64,000 nucleotides of DNA from Planctomycetota bacterium. GTDB lineage: Bacteria > Planctomycetota > GCA-002687715. The first letter of the stretch is position 1. Each line of letters opens with the position of its first letter. The stretch covers positions 1 to 64,000 of the forward strand of contig NZBC01000048.1 in NCBI GenBank assembly GCA_002687715.1, given 5' to 3'. The translations under genes and the position numbers were made by a program. This document shows positions 19,686 through 29,356 of the stretch, piece by piece. The notes beneath the pieces were generated by a model. It searched no databases and had not been told where the DNA came from. It saw only the letters and a list, made by a program, of their open reading frames with translations.

Positions 19686-21590
19686 TCAGAGGTCGAGGCC
19701 TTCGGCGTCCTCGGCGTGCAGCATGATGAAGTCGTAGCGCGGCGACGCGTCCTTGCCCATGAGCTCGTTGAAGGTGCGGTCCGCGTCGACGGGATGCGGG
19801 ATCTCGACCCTCAGCAGGCGTCTGGTGGCTGGATCGAGCGTGGTTTCCCACAGCGTCTTGGGCATCATCTCACCGAGTCCTTTGAATCGCGTGATCTCAG
19901 GGCGGTGGCGCTGGTCGGCCTCCGCCAGAATGCGCTCCTTGTCATCCTCGTCCGCGGCCCAGTGCGTGACCTTGCCGAGATTGATGCGATAGAGCGGAGG
20001 CTGGGCGATGAAGACATGCTCCTTGCGGATCAGCTCTGGCAGATGACGGAAGAAGAACGTGAGCAGGAGCGTCGTGATGTGATGGCCGTCCGAGTCCGCG
20101 TCGGCCAAGAGGATGATGCGGTTGTAGCGCAGCTTGCCGATATCGAACGTCTTGGAGATGCCGCACCCGAGCGCGATGACGAGGTCGTGCAGCTCCTTGT
20201 TCTGAAGCACCTTGCCCGGCGGCAGGGCTTCCGTGTTCAGGACCTTGCCCCGGAGCGGGAGGATCGCCTGGAACGTCCGGTCACGCCCCTGCTTGGCGGA
20301 ACCGCCGGCGCTGTCACCCTCGACGATAAAGAGCTCGGAGTGGCCGGTTCCGGGACTCGTACAGTCGCTGAGCTTGCCGGGAAGCGTCGCGCGCCCCTTG
20401 GTCGCGGACTTGCGCACGACCTGCGCGGACGCCAGGCGCGACGCCTCGCGAGCCCGCGCGGCGAGAATGGCACGGGCGACGATGGCTTCCGCGGAAGACC
20501 GGTTGCCGTTGAGCCACTTCTCGAGCGCGGGACGGACCGTGCCATCGACGCGAGCCGCCACCTCCGGGTTGTTGAGTCGGTCCTTGGTCTGGCCCTGGAA
20601 CTGGGGGTCGGACATGAAGATCGACAGCACCACGACGAGGCCCTCACGAAGATCGTCTGACGTCAGGGTGACGCCCTTGGGCTGGAGCTTGTGCGTTTCG
20701 ACGTAGTTGCGGAGAGCCTTGCCGAGCCCCGACCGGAAGCCGTTCTCGTGAGTCCCTCCCGAACCGGTCGGGATGCCGTTGACGTAGGAGAGCACGCGTT
20801 CGTCCGTGCCGTCGGTCCACTGCAGCGCGCACTGGAGTTTGACCCCTTCGAGGTCCTTCTCGGTGACGAACGGTTGGTCGTGAACCGAGCTCGACTTCCG
20901 GCCCGCGACCAGGTGGGCGAGGTAGTCGACGATCCCGTCGGGATGGAAGAACGTCGTCTTGTCACCGTTGACGTCGTCGACCCACGTCACCTTGAGCCCG
21001 CGATGCAGGTAGCTCGAGACCTCGCACCGATCGCGAATGGTCTGCGGATCGAAGCGCGTCCGAGGGAAGATGGTCGGGTCGGGCTCGAACGTGATCTCGG
21101 TCCCCGTCCCGCGGGCGGGCCCGGCGTTCTTCAGCTTCTTGGTCGTCTTGCCGCGCTGGAACCCGATCGTCCATTTTCTTCCGTCGCGGCGGACGGTGCA
21201 CGACAGTCGCGATGACAACGCGTTGACCACGCTCGAGCCGACGCCGTGCAGTCCGCCGGCGGCCCGATACACGCCGTCCTCGAACTTCGCGCCCGCGTGA
21301 AGGGTCGTGAGGATCACCTCGACCGCGGGCTTCTTGGCCTTCGGGTGTTTGTCGATGGGGATACCGCGGCCGTTGTCGCGCACCGTGACCGATGCGCCAT
21401 CCGTGTGCAACGTGACGGTGATCTCCGACGCGTGGCCGTTCATGGCCTCGTCGACGGAGTTGTCGAAGATCTCCCACACGAGGTGGTGCAGGCCGGCGGG
21501 ACCGACCCCGCCGATGTACATGCCGGGCCGCTTGCGCACGGGCGCCAGGCCCTCGAGCACGCTGATGTCCTTTGCCGTGTAGCGCGCCAT
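19686..21590 (-). CDS. parE: DNA topoisomerase IV (type IIA) subunit B
   Basis: 'VLEGLAPVRKRPGMYIGGVGPAGLHHLVWEIFDNSVDEAMNG...VRDNGRGIPIDKHPKAKKPAVEVILTTLHAGAKF', 'ELFIVEGDSAGGSAKQGRDR'. Confidence 0.92.
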   Translation of the reverse strand: MARYTAKDISVLEGLAPVRKRPGMYIGGVGPAGLHHLVWEIFDNSVDEAMNGHASEITVTLHTDGASVTVRDNGRGIPIDKHPKAKKPAVEVILTTLHAGAKFEDGVYRAAGGLHGVGSSVVNALSSRLSCTVRRDGRKWTIGFQRGKTTKKLKNAGPARGTGTEITFEPDPTIFPRTRFDPQTIRDRCEVSSYLHRGLKVTWVDDVNGDKTTFFHPDGIVDYLAHLVAGRKSSSVHDQPFVTEKDLEGVKLQCALQWTDGTDERVLSYVNGIPTGSGGTHENGFRSGLGKALRNYVETHKLQPKGVTLTSDDLREGLVVVLSIFMSDPQFQGQTKDRLNNPEVAARVDGTVRPALEKWLNGNRSSAEAIVARAILAARAREASRLASAQVVRKSATKGRATLPGKLSDCTSPGTGHSELFIVEGDSAGGSAKQGRDRTFQAILPLRGKVLNTEALPPGKVLQNKELHDLVIALGCGISKTFDIGKLRYNRIILLADADSDGHHITTLLLTFFFRHLPELIRKEHVFIAQPPLYRINLGKVTHWAADEDDKERILAEADQRHRPEITRFKGLGEMMPKTLWETTLDPATRRLLRVEIPHPVDADRTFNELMGKDASPRYDFIMLHAEDAEGLDL

Positions 21591-21597
21591 GGGATGT

Positions 21598-23916
21598 CTA
21601 CTCGCTCAGCGGCGGAGGGGCCTCGATGTCCGGCCACACGACGCGAACGAAACCGCCGTTCTTCTGGACCTCGCGGCCGCGACCGCCGCGACCGGTCACC
21701 TCGTACTTGCCCGTACTGATGTTCTTCGTCGCACCCCGGTTGGTCTCGACGGTCAGCAGATCGCGATCTCCATCCGACGCCTTGAATCCGATGACGGAGT
21801 CGTCCGCGGCCGTCTTGATGAGGATGACCCCCTTCCCCGCCCCGGAGAGGAAGTTCACGCTCGCCACCGGACAGATCATCGCACGCGCCTTCTTCGTCGC
21901 CGTGAGAATCGTCTCCAGCCCGTTCACGACCTGGACCCCAACGACCTCGTGGCTCTTCCCCGGGCGGGCGAAGCGGCGCCCCGACTTGGTGCTCGGCTCG
22001 AGGAACGTCGCGAGGCTGAACCGCATCGCGTACCCGTTGCTCGTCACCGCAATGGCGTGGATCGGCGGACCGTCCTCCCCCTCCGTGGAGATGTCGCCAA
22101 TCCAGCGCTCGTCGAGACTCAGGGCCGCGACGATGCGCTCGCCGTCCTTCAGGGAGAACCGCTTCTGCACGGGCTCCCCATGACCGGTCGTGGCGGGAAC
22201 GTCGATGACCCGGGGCGAGTACGCGACACCGAAGCTCGAGAACAGGACCAGGGTGGCCGTCGTCGACGCAGGCTCCGCCGCGAGGACGACGTCACCTTCG
22301 CGCAGCTTGGTCTTCGAGAGGTCCTTCACCTCCTTCTGCCGCTTGATCCAGCCATCGCGCGTGACGAGGACCACGTTGTCCTCCGCGACGATGAAATCCT
22401 CTGCCGAGAACTCGGGCTCGTCCGCGACCTCGATGATGGTCCGGCGCACGAATTGAGGGTCGGCGGCGTAGTACTTCCGAAGCTCGGCGAGCTCGTCGTT
22501 CACGATCGCCCAGCGCTTGGCCTCGTGAGCGAGCAGCCCCTTGATCTCCTTCGCGCGGGCTCTCTTGGCGGCGCGCTCGTCGAGAACGTCGAGGATCTGC
22601 AGCTTGGCGAGCTGGTAGAGCTTGAGGTCGAGGATGGCGTCGGTCTGCAGCTCATCGAGGTTCTTGAACGTCGCGATGATCTTCTTCCTGGCATCGGCGC
22701 GGCCATCGCTGGCGCGGATGATGGCGAGAATCTCGTCGAGGATGTCGAAGACGATCGCGAAGCCGTCGAGGATGTGGAGCCGCTTGTTCAGCGCGTCGAG
22801 CTCGTTCTCCAGCCGGCGCGTGACGACCTGCATCCGGAAGTTGAGGAAGTGCCGGAGCATCTCCTTCAGGTCACAGCGTTGGGGGGCGCCAACGTCCGGG
22901 TTGCTGGACGGAACGAGGCAGGTCAGGTTGACATTGAAGTTCTGCTGCAGCGGCGTGTGCTTGTAGAGATACGCGAGGACCTTCTGGACGTCGGCGTCGC
23001 GTTTGAGCACCAGCTCGACGCGAACGTCCCCGGCCGACAGATCGCGCACGTCGAGGAGCGGCGGCAGCTTCCTCGACACGACGACGTCCGCGAGCCGCTC
23101 GACGAGAGCCGCCTTGTTCTGCGCGTACGGGATCGAATCGATGTTGATCGTTTTGGTGGCCCGCGTCGTCTCCCCAGCAACCCAGGTCCCACGAACGCGG
23201 ACCGCGCCCTGCCCGGTGCGGTAGATCTGCTCGAGCTCCTCGGGCGAGTTGAGGATGTGACCGCCGGTGGGGAAATCCGGTCCCCGCATGATCCGGCACA
23301 GGCTACCGATCTGGGTGTCCTGGTCTTTCCGCTGGTTCTTGAGGATGCGGAGCAGCGCGTCGCACACCTCGATGGGATTGTGCGGCGGGATGGTCGTGGC
23401 CATCCCCACCGCGATGCCGACCGCCCCGTTGATGAGGAGGTTCGGTTGCCGCGCAGGCAGGACGACGGGCTCCTCTCGTGTGCCGTCGTAGTTGGGACGG
23501 AAGTCGACCGTCCGCTGGCCGATCTCGCGCAGCATGCCGTCGGCAGCGGGAGTGCTGCGGCATTCCGTGTACCGCATGGCGGCCGCACCATCGCCGTCGA
23601 GTGACCCGAAGTTCCCCGAACCATCGACGAGCGCCTCCCGCATCGCGAACGGCTGCGCCATCCGCACGAGCGCCTCGTAGATCGCCGAGTCGCCATGGGG
23701 GTGGTAGCTACCCATGACGTCGCCGACGACCTTCGCGCACTTGCGGTGCTTGGCCGCGGACCGGATCCCGAGCTGGTCCATCGTGTAGAGGATGCGGCGT
23801 TGGACCGGCTTCAGCCCGTCACGGACGTCCGGCAGGGCACGGCTCGTGATGACGGAAAGCGCGTAGTTGAGGTATCGCGACCGCGCCGCCTCATGGAGCG
23901 GAACCGTCTCTACCAC
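21598..23916 (-). CDS. parC: DNA topoisomerase IV (type IIA) subunit A
   Basis: '[38 protein letters not shown]...[43 protein letters not shown]'. Start uncertain; an in-frame upstream extension exists (see findings). Confidence 0.9.
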   Translation of the reverse strand: MVETVPLHEAARSRYLNYALSVITSRALPDVRDGLKPVQRRILYTMDQLGIRSAAKHRKCAKVVGDVMGSYHPHGDSAIYEALVRMAQPFAMREALVDGSGNFGSLDGDGAAAMRYTECRSTPAADGMLREIGQRTVDFRPNYDGTREEPVVLPARQPNLLINGAVGIAVGMATTIPPHNPIEVCDALLRILKNQRKDQDTQIGSLCRIMRGPDFPTGGHILNSPEELEQIYRTGQGAVRVRGTWVAGETTRATKTINIDSIPYAQNKAALVERLADVVVSRKLPPLLDVRDLSAGDVRVELVLKRDADVQKVLAYLYKHTPLQQNFNVNLTCLVPSSNPDVGAPQRCDLKEMLRHFLNFRMQVVTRRLENELDALNKRLHILDGFAIVFDILDEILAIIRASDGRADARKKIIATFKNLDELQTDAILDLKLYQLAKLQILDVLDERAAKRARAKEIKGLLAHEAKRWAIVNDELAELRKYYAADPQFVRRTIIEVADEPEFSAEDFIVAEDNVVLVTRDGWIKRQKEVKDLSKTKLREGDVVLAAEPASTTATLVLFSSFGVAYSPRVIDVPATTGHGEPVQKRFSLKDGERIVAALSLDERWIGDISTEGEDGPPIHAIAVTSNGYAMRFSLATFLEPSTKSGRRFARPGKSHEVVGVQVVNGLETILTATKKARAMICPVASVNFLSGAGKGVILIKTAADDSVIGFKASDGDRDLLTVETNRGATKNISTGKYEVTGRGGRGREVQKNGGFVRVVWPDIEAPPPLSE

Positions 23917-24123
23917 TCCTTCGAGCGGAAGATCAGGTTGGTCCTTCTTGCGTTTGGATCTGGCCAGGGCACCCCTCCCCCGAGGGTAGTGGGCGCGATT
24001 CTATCCGCATCCGGCGCGGTCTCTACGGGACGCCTCGCCGGAATGCCGAGAGTTCTACCGCTCGGCCGCCAGTTGGCGAAAAGGCGTGCGCGGCCGCTGC
24101 TTTGATGAGGGAAGGGGAAGGGA

Positions 24124-24630
24124 ATGCGGATGGCGCTCATCGTGCTCACTCTGCCCGCGCTCGGCAGCTGCGCCTTCATGGAGGACGTCGGTGAGGCGAC
24201 GCTGGACGTGGCTGCCTTCACGATCGAAGGCGCCGGGCGCCTGGCCGAGGTCACGATCACGACGGCCGTCGACGTCACCGGCACCACGATCGACGCCATC
24301 GCCGAAGAGACGGCCGACACGACCCGGACGGTCGCCCGGGAGACCGCAGCCACCACCCGCACCGTGACTCGCGAAGCCATCGACACCTCCGCGGACACGA
24401 CGATCCACGCCGCTCACCACGGCGTCCGCCTCCTCGAGGACACGGACACCCGTCAGATCCTCGAGCTCGCCCGTCCGGACGGCGCCCGGTTCCTGAAGAT
24501 CATCACGAGGGGTATCGACACGGCGTCGGGTCGCCACGTGACGGACGTCCGGTACGAAGGTCGGGACCGCACGGGCCGCCACCTCCCCATCCCGGCCGAG
24601 GTTCGCGCAGCATTCGACGAGCGGCGCTGA
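24124..24630 (+). CDS. Putative lipoprotein with Thr/Ala-rich degenerate repeats
   Basis: MRMALIVLTLPALGSCAFMED lipobox-like; 'TTIDAIAEETADTTRTVARETAATTRTVTREAIDTSADTTIHAA' repeats. Confidence 0.6.
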   Translation: MRMALIVLTLPALGSCAFMEDVGEATLDVAAFTIEGAGRLAEVTITTAVDVTGTTIDAIAEETADTTRTVARETAATTRTVTREAIDTSADTTIHAAHHGVRLLEDTDTRQILELARPDGARFLKIITRGIDTASGRHVTDVRYEGRDRTGRHLPIPAEVRAAFDERR

Positions 24631-24707
24631 CAATCCTCGTCATCCTCACGCCGAATCCGGCGCTCCTTACGGCAACGGGGCACGCTCCCGTCCACTGATC
24701 CGGATGT

Positions 24708-25337
24708 GTGGAGACAACCATGAAGATCGCAAGCGGCTATGAAGGCACGACGGTAGGGCTTCTCGAACAGGTGGGGCAACCCGAGTCCGCTCAGAACGCA
24801 TGGACCGATCTGATCGCACGTTACGGCAGCGATCTTCGGTCCTATACAGCCAAGCAGATCGGCGACCAGCTCAGGCTGCATCTCGACGTCAATGACGTCA
24901 TCAACGAGGCGTGGATGCGGGTCGTCTGCAGGGCAGACGTCTTCGAGTACCGCGGCCGTAGGAGCCTGTTCAGATGGGTGTGCCTGATGGTCGCGCGCGT
25001 CGTGAAGGACCGCTATCGGGCTTTCGCAAGGCGCGGCGGCGCGCCGATGCGCTTCGGAGATCTCCCCGGCGATGAGGAGGGCGGCGAACGCGACGTCGTC
25101 GCTGACGACCCCGATCCCCAGGACGCCGCTGTCCACAGCGACGAGCTCACACACGCGTTCGAAGCGCTCGACGCGTTGCCGAGCGTCTATCGCAAGCCGC
25201 TGGAGCAGGTGTACCGCTACTACCGATCAAGGTCGGACATCGCGGCCCGGATGGGCATCAGGCGGAACACGCTCAACCAACGGATCAGCCGCGGACACCA
25301 CCTGTGGCGCGAGGAGCTGGACTACCGCCGGGGTTGA
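24708..25337 (+). CDS. RNA polymerase sigma-70 family (ECF-like) sigma factor
   Basis: 'LHLDVNDVINEAWMRVVCRADVFEYRGRRSLFRWVCLMVARVVKDRYRAFAR...SRSDIAARMGIRRNTLNQRISRGHHLWREEL' region 2 and region 4 HTH. Confidence 0.75.
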   Translation: METTMKIASGYEGTTVGLLEQVGQPESAQNAWTDLIARYGSDLRSYTAKQIGDQLRLHLDVNDVINEAWMRVVCRADVFEYRGRRSLFRWVCLMVARVVKDRYRAFARRGGAPMRFGDLPGDEEGGERDVVADDPDPQDAAVHSDELTHAFEALDALPSVYRKPLEQVYRYYRSRSDIAARMGIRRNTLNQRISRGHHLWREELDYRRG

Positions 25338-25342
25338 GGCCC

Positions 25343-26089
25343 TCAGTACGCGAGGACGTCCCAGGACCACTCCGTTTCATTCACGAGCGGAACGCAGCGC
25401 CGGGTGGTCCAGTGGAGCTCGCGGGCCCGCACGGCGAGGGCGGCCCGATGTTCCGGCCCCGCGGACCATAGCACGAACCTCCAGGCGTCGGCTCGATCGT
25501 CGAGGTCGTCGCGCACGGAGAATCCGATGCGACCTGGATCGGCGTCAAGGTCAAACGCGAAGCCGCCGAGTGGCAAGGCAAGCCCCATGCCACGAGCCTT
25601 GATGTAGGACTCCTTCAGCGTCCAGTACGCGAAGAACCTCGGCCGGCGTCCGGATTCGGGCAGCGCCTCCAGCGCCCGGACCTCTTGCGCCGCGAAGTGC
25701 TTCTCCGCGACTCCGGGATTGACGTCGCGCAGACGCTCGACGTCGACGCCGATGTCGAGTCCACTGGTGACGGCCACGGCGACGAGCCCCGACGTGTGCG
25801 ACAGGTTGAAGCGCACGGGGGGCGGCCCGCCGCTCGTGCGAAGCTCCGGCCGGCCGTGCACGCCGAGGTCGAAACCGAGAGACGCCGGATCACGGTCGAC
25901 AGCCTGACCGACCACGGTCCGCACCAACGCGTGCGCGACCAGGAAGTGATGACGGTCCTTGTCGAAGACGAAACGATCACACCGCACACGTTCGTCATCG
26001 GAGAGCAGGTCGCGATAGCGCGCGAGGACACCGGAGTCCGTGATCGCGTCAGGCTCGGCGAACCATACCTGGGCTTTCGTGCTGCTCAT
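25343..26089 (-). CDS. 4'-phosphopantetheinyl transferase (Sfp-type)
   Basis: 'VRFNLSHTSGLVAVAVTSGLDIGVDVERLRDVNPGVAEKHFAAQEVRALEAL...FFAYWTLKESYIKARGMGLALPLGGFAFDLD'. Confidence 0.93.
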   Translation of the reverse strand: MSSTKAQVWFAEPDAITDSGVLARYRDLLSDDERVRCDRFVFDKDRHHFLVAHALVRTVVGQAVDRDPASLGFDLGVHGRPELRTSGGPPPVRFNLSHTSGLVAVAVTSGLDIGVDVERLRDVNPGVAEKHFAAQEVRALEALPESGRRPRFFAYWTLKESYIKARGMGLALPLGGFAFDLDADPGRIGFSVRDDLDDRADAWRFVLWSAGPEHRAALAVRARELHWTTRRCVPLVNETEWSWDVLAY

Positions 26090-26520
26090 CCGTCCATTCT
26101 AAGACGCGCGAGGAAGTTCGCATCGACGTGCGGACAAGTGACCCCTCGAGCCGCGAGCGCAGACGCGGTCTCGGAGGCGTCGATGGCCGGGCCGCGGTCC
26201 GCGGGCCCGACCATGCGCTCGGCAACCCACTTGCTCTGAGCGTACCCTCCGCGAACGTCGAGATAGTCGCCGAGGTCCGTCGTCTCGTCCACGCGGACGG
26301 CGTGGGAGCGTACGACGTCGAACACGCCCACCGTCGAGACGTGGTGCAACGGCGCGCCCGCCTCCATCGCGATGCCAGTGATCGCGCGGGTGCCCTCGAC
26401 GTTCGGAGCCGACGCCACGTTCAGGGACGTCGTGGGGTGCGGGGCGGGCATCTCGTGGTCAAGGACCGGGAGGGGGGTGCCGATTGCCGGGAATGTGCAC
26501 CGGCGGCACCGGTGAGGCAC
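26086..26520 (-). pseudogene. Internally deleted remnant of a thioester reductase (Lys2/CAR-type TR domain)
   Basis: 'APNVEGTRAITGIAMEAGAPLHHVSTVGVFDV...DETTDLGDYLDVRGGYAQSKWVAERMV' then jumps to a C-terminal-like 'SALAARGVTCPHVDANFLARL'; ATGA overlap with the PPTase gene. Confidence 0.65.
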
Positions 26521-26659
26521 CAGTCGGCCGGCCGCACATCGGCGACCAGATCAGGATAGCAAGACCGCGCCCCGTCGCCGCGGCCCATCTCACGACTCAA
26601 GATCGCCTCAACGCTAAGCTTGGGTCCACGTCACGCCGGTATCTCGCAACCGTTCCCTC

Positions 26660-28054
26660 ATGGTCTTCTCCGAGTACACCTTCCTCTTCCATTTCCTGCC
26701 GGTGTTCCTGGCGGTGTACTTCGCCACGCCCGCGCGGTTCCGAACGATCCCTCTCGTGATCGCGAGCTACGCGTTCTATGGGTGGGTCCGGTACGACTTC
26801 TGCCTGATCATGCTGGCGTCCACGGTGCTCGACTGGGCCGTGTCCCGCCGGCTGGAGGTGACGACGGGCGGGCGGGCGCGTCGGCTGTTGGTGGCGTGCT
26901 CGGTCGCCGGCAACCTCGGGCTGCTCGCCTGGTTCAAGTACAAGAACTTCGGCATCGACAGTTGGAACACGGTGGCAACGAGCCTGGACCTCCCGGAGAT
27001 CACGGTGGGCCAGTTGATCCTGCCGGTGGGGATCTCCTTCTACACGTTCCAGTCACTCTCCTACACCATCGACGTCTACCGGCGTACCGTCCCCGCAGAG
27101 CGAAGCTTCCTCACATTCGCCGCGTACGTATCGCTCTTCCCCCAGCTCGTCGCCGGTCCGATCGTCCGGTACCGCGAGATCCGTGAGTCGCTCGCCGCGC
27201 CGGGCCCGGACACCGCACTCTTCGCTCGCGGGGTGTTCCGATTCGGACTCGGGCTCGCGAAGAAGGTGCTCATCGCTGACTCCGTCGGACGGTTCGCGGA
27301 TCACCTCTTCGACGGACCATTCGCCGGCACAGGCGCGATCGACGCGTGGACCGGCGTCGTCGCGTATTCAGTCCAGATCTACTTCGACTTCTCCGGCTAC
27401 TCCGACATGGCCATCGGGCTCGGCGCGATGCTCGGGTTCCGGCTCCCGGAGAACTTCGATTCCCCCTACCGATCAGCGTCGGTCACCGAATTCTGGCGCC
27501 GGTGGCACATGACGTTGTCGAGCTGGCTCCGGGATTACCTCTACATCCCGCTCGGCGGTAACCGCCGCGGCCGCGCGCGGACGTGGGTGAACCTCGCCGT
27601 GACCATGCTGCTCTGCGGCCTGTGGCACGGTGCGCAGTGGACGTTCGTCGCGTGGGGGGCGTGGCACGGAGCGTTGTTGCTCGTCGAACGCGCGGGCCTG
27701 GTCGGCGACCTCGATCGCTTCCGCCCGGTACGCCGGTTCGGGACCTTGCTCTGCGTCACTCTGGGCTGGGTGGTGTTTCGGGCGGCGGACTTCGACGTCG
27801 CAGGACGGATCTTCCGCAGCCTCTTCTTCCTCGACGGTCTCGGGACGTTCACCCTCGCCCTCTGGTGGTCTCCGCTGCCGGGTCTGATCGCGCTGAGCGC
27901 CGGAGTCCTGCTCGCGGTGTGGTCTCCGAACACCGCGGTCTTCGAACGACGCATCACTACGCCGCGGGCTGCCTGCGCGATCGCGCTGTTCTGGCTCGCT
28001 TGCCTCACCGTCCTGTTCCAGGACTACAGCCCGTTCCTGTACTTCCAGTTCTGA
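26660..28054 (+). CDS. MBOAT family O-acyltransferase (AlgI-like)
   Basis: 'MVFSEYTFLFHFLPVFLAVYFATPAR...LPVGISFYTFQSLSYTIDVYR...SVTEFWRRWHMTLSSWLRDYLYIPLGGNRRG...LLCGLWHGAQWTFVAWGAWHG'. Confidence 0.95.
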   Translation: MVFSEYTFLFHFLPVFLAVYFATPARFRTIPLVIASYAFYGWVRYDFCLIMLASTVLDWAVSRRLEVTTGGRARRLLVACSVAGNLGLLAWFKYKNFGIDSWNTVATSLDLPEITVGQLILPVGISFYTFQSLSYTIDVYRRTVPAERSFLTFAAYVSLFPQLVAGPIVRYREIRESLAAPGPDTALFARGVFRFGLGLAKKVLIADSVGRFADHLFDGPFAGTGAIDAWTGVVAYSVQIYFDFSGYSDMAIGLGAMLGFRLPENFDSPYRSASVTEFWRRWHMTLSSWLRDYLYIPLGGNRRGRARTWVNLAVTMLLCGLWHGAQWTFVAWGAWHGALLLVERAGLVGDLDRFRPVRRFGTLLCVTLGWVVFRAADFDVAGRIFRSLFFLDGLGTFTLALWWSPLPGLIALSAGVLLAVWSPNTAVFERRITTPRAACAIALFWLACLTVLFQDYSPFLYFQF

Positions 28055-28060
28055 TCACCC

Positions 28061-29128
28061 ATGACCGAACCTCCCCTGATCGCACGACTCCTGCTCATCG
28101 GCGGGTTCCTCGCCGTGACGATCACAGTCCCCGTCATCGACGGCTCGGGGTTCTGGCGAGACCCCGAGGATCCGCGCGAACGGAGAGCCGTCGAGAATCT
28201 CCGCTCCGAGTGGGAACCGAGCTTCGAGACGCTGGAGGACGGTCGGTGGGCGCGGCATCTGCAGCTCCGGATCGCCGACGCGTCCCGGGTCGGAGCCTGG
28301 CTGCGTCCGTCGTACTTCGAAGCGCGGGTCGGGCTGCTCCGGGATCCCCCGCATCGCGTGGTCATCGGGAAAGACGGGTGGCTCTTCCTCGCCCGCTCCC
28401 TGCGCCACCAGGGCCGGTCGCCCTTGCGGCTACACGCGCTGCTTCGCGAGGCGCTTCGCCAGAAGATCCCGCTGGGAATCGGCTTCATTCCGTCCAAGGG
28501 CGAGATGCACCCGGACAAGCTGCCGTTCCCGATGGAACCTGCGCGCGCTCGGCTGTACGACCGCCTGACCGCCCAGGTCCGCAAGGCGAAGGTCCCGTTC
28601 GTCGACCTGCGCGCCGCGCTGAAGGAGGCAGCGCAAACCCATGGCCGGTCCATGTTCATTCCGAGCGATACCCACACCGACAGTGTCGGGCTGCTGGTGC
28701 TCGCCCGCACGATTGCGCGGGAGTTTCGCCTCGCCACGGACAAGCGCATCGAGGAGTTCTCCCGAGCCGCGGTTTCATATCGGCACCCGATGCGAACTCA
28801 CCTGGGGGATCTGCAGACCATGCTCGGCGTCGCGGAGGGGTCGCCGACCTGGCGGCGCTTCGACGTGAACGTGGCCGAGCTCAAATCGATCGACCAGCCG
28901 CCGCTGAGCGACGCATCCGCGCATCTGTGGATCGGCGATTCCTTCTCGACCAACAACGCGCTCTACCTGCCGCGTATCACCGCGGAGATGGCAGGCTGGC
29001 CCGACCTGCACCTCGTCAACTACCAACCAGGGTGGGACAAGATCGCCCTGGCCCGGCTGCGGGGGCCGACCAAGCCGAAGACGGTCGTGGTCGTGCTGTC
29101 GGCGCGCTGGTTCCGGCTGACGCGTTGA
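28061..29128 (+). CDS. AlgX/AlgJ-like SGNH acetyltransferase-family protein
   Basis: 'VVIGKDGWLFLARSLRHQG...IPLGIGFIPSKGEMHPDKLPF...FIPSDTHTDSVGLLVLARTIA...LWIGDSFSTNNALYLP'; adjacent to MBOAT. Confidence 0.85.
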   Translation: MTEPPLIARLLLIGGFLAVTITVPVIDGSGFWRDPEDPRERRAVENLRSEWEPSFETLEDGRWARHLQLRIADASRVGAWLRPSYFEARVGLLRDPPHRVVIGKDGWLFLARSLRHQGRSPLRLHALLREALRQKIPLGIGFIPSKGEMHPDKLPFPMEPARARLYDRLTAQVRKAKVPFVDLRAALKEAAQTHGRSMFIPSDTHTDSVGLLVLARTIAREFRLATDKRIEEFSRAAVSYRHPMRTHLGDLQTMLGVAEGSPTWRRFDVNVAELKSIDQPPLSDASAHLWIGDSFSTNNALYLPRITAEMAGWPDLHLVNYQPGWDKIALARLRGPTKPKTVVVVLSARWFRLTR

Positions 29129-29298
29129 CCGCTTCGAGCTCGTCTCGCGCCTTGCACCCGCGGAGATCCGCTACATCCTCGAGCACGGAGAGGCGGAGGT
29201 GCTCTTCGCGGCGGCCGACCTGTTGAGCCTGCTCTCGTTCCCGCTCTTCCACATCGGAGGACTGTGGTGGGCGGTGACGACGCTCTGCGCGGGAGCCC
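29129..29298 (+). pseudogene. Internally deleted fragment of an AMP-dependent acyl ligase
   Basis: Own translation: VDRFELVSRLAPAEIRYILEHGEAEVLFAAADLLSLLSFPLFHIGGLWWAVTTLCAGA: 'RLAPAEIRYILEHGEAEVLF' and 'PLFHIGGLWWAVTTLCAGA' are adenylate-forming-enzyme segments normally far apart. Confidence 0.6.
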
Positions 29299-29320
29299 GT
29301 GGTAGGCGGCGAAGGGCTGC

Positions 29321-29356
29321 AGACCCACCAGACCCACCAGACCCACCAGACCCGCC
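29321..29356. repeat. 9-bp tandem repeat AGACCCACC x4 (last unit one mismatch)
   Basis: Direct reading. Confidence 0.9.

Noticed and set aside
21589-23604. 671-aa plus-strand ORF
   Set aside because: Antisense to parC.
24055-24633. 192-aa minus-strand ORF
   Set aside because: Antisense to the lipoprotein candidate at 24124..24630; no recognisable domain.
27583-29226. 547-aa plus-strand ORF
   Set aside because: Out-of-frame overlap with MBOAT and AlgX-like genes; no coherent domain.
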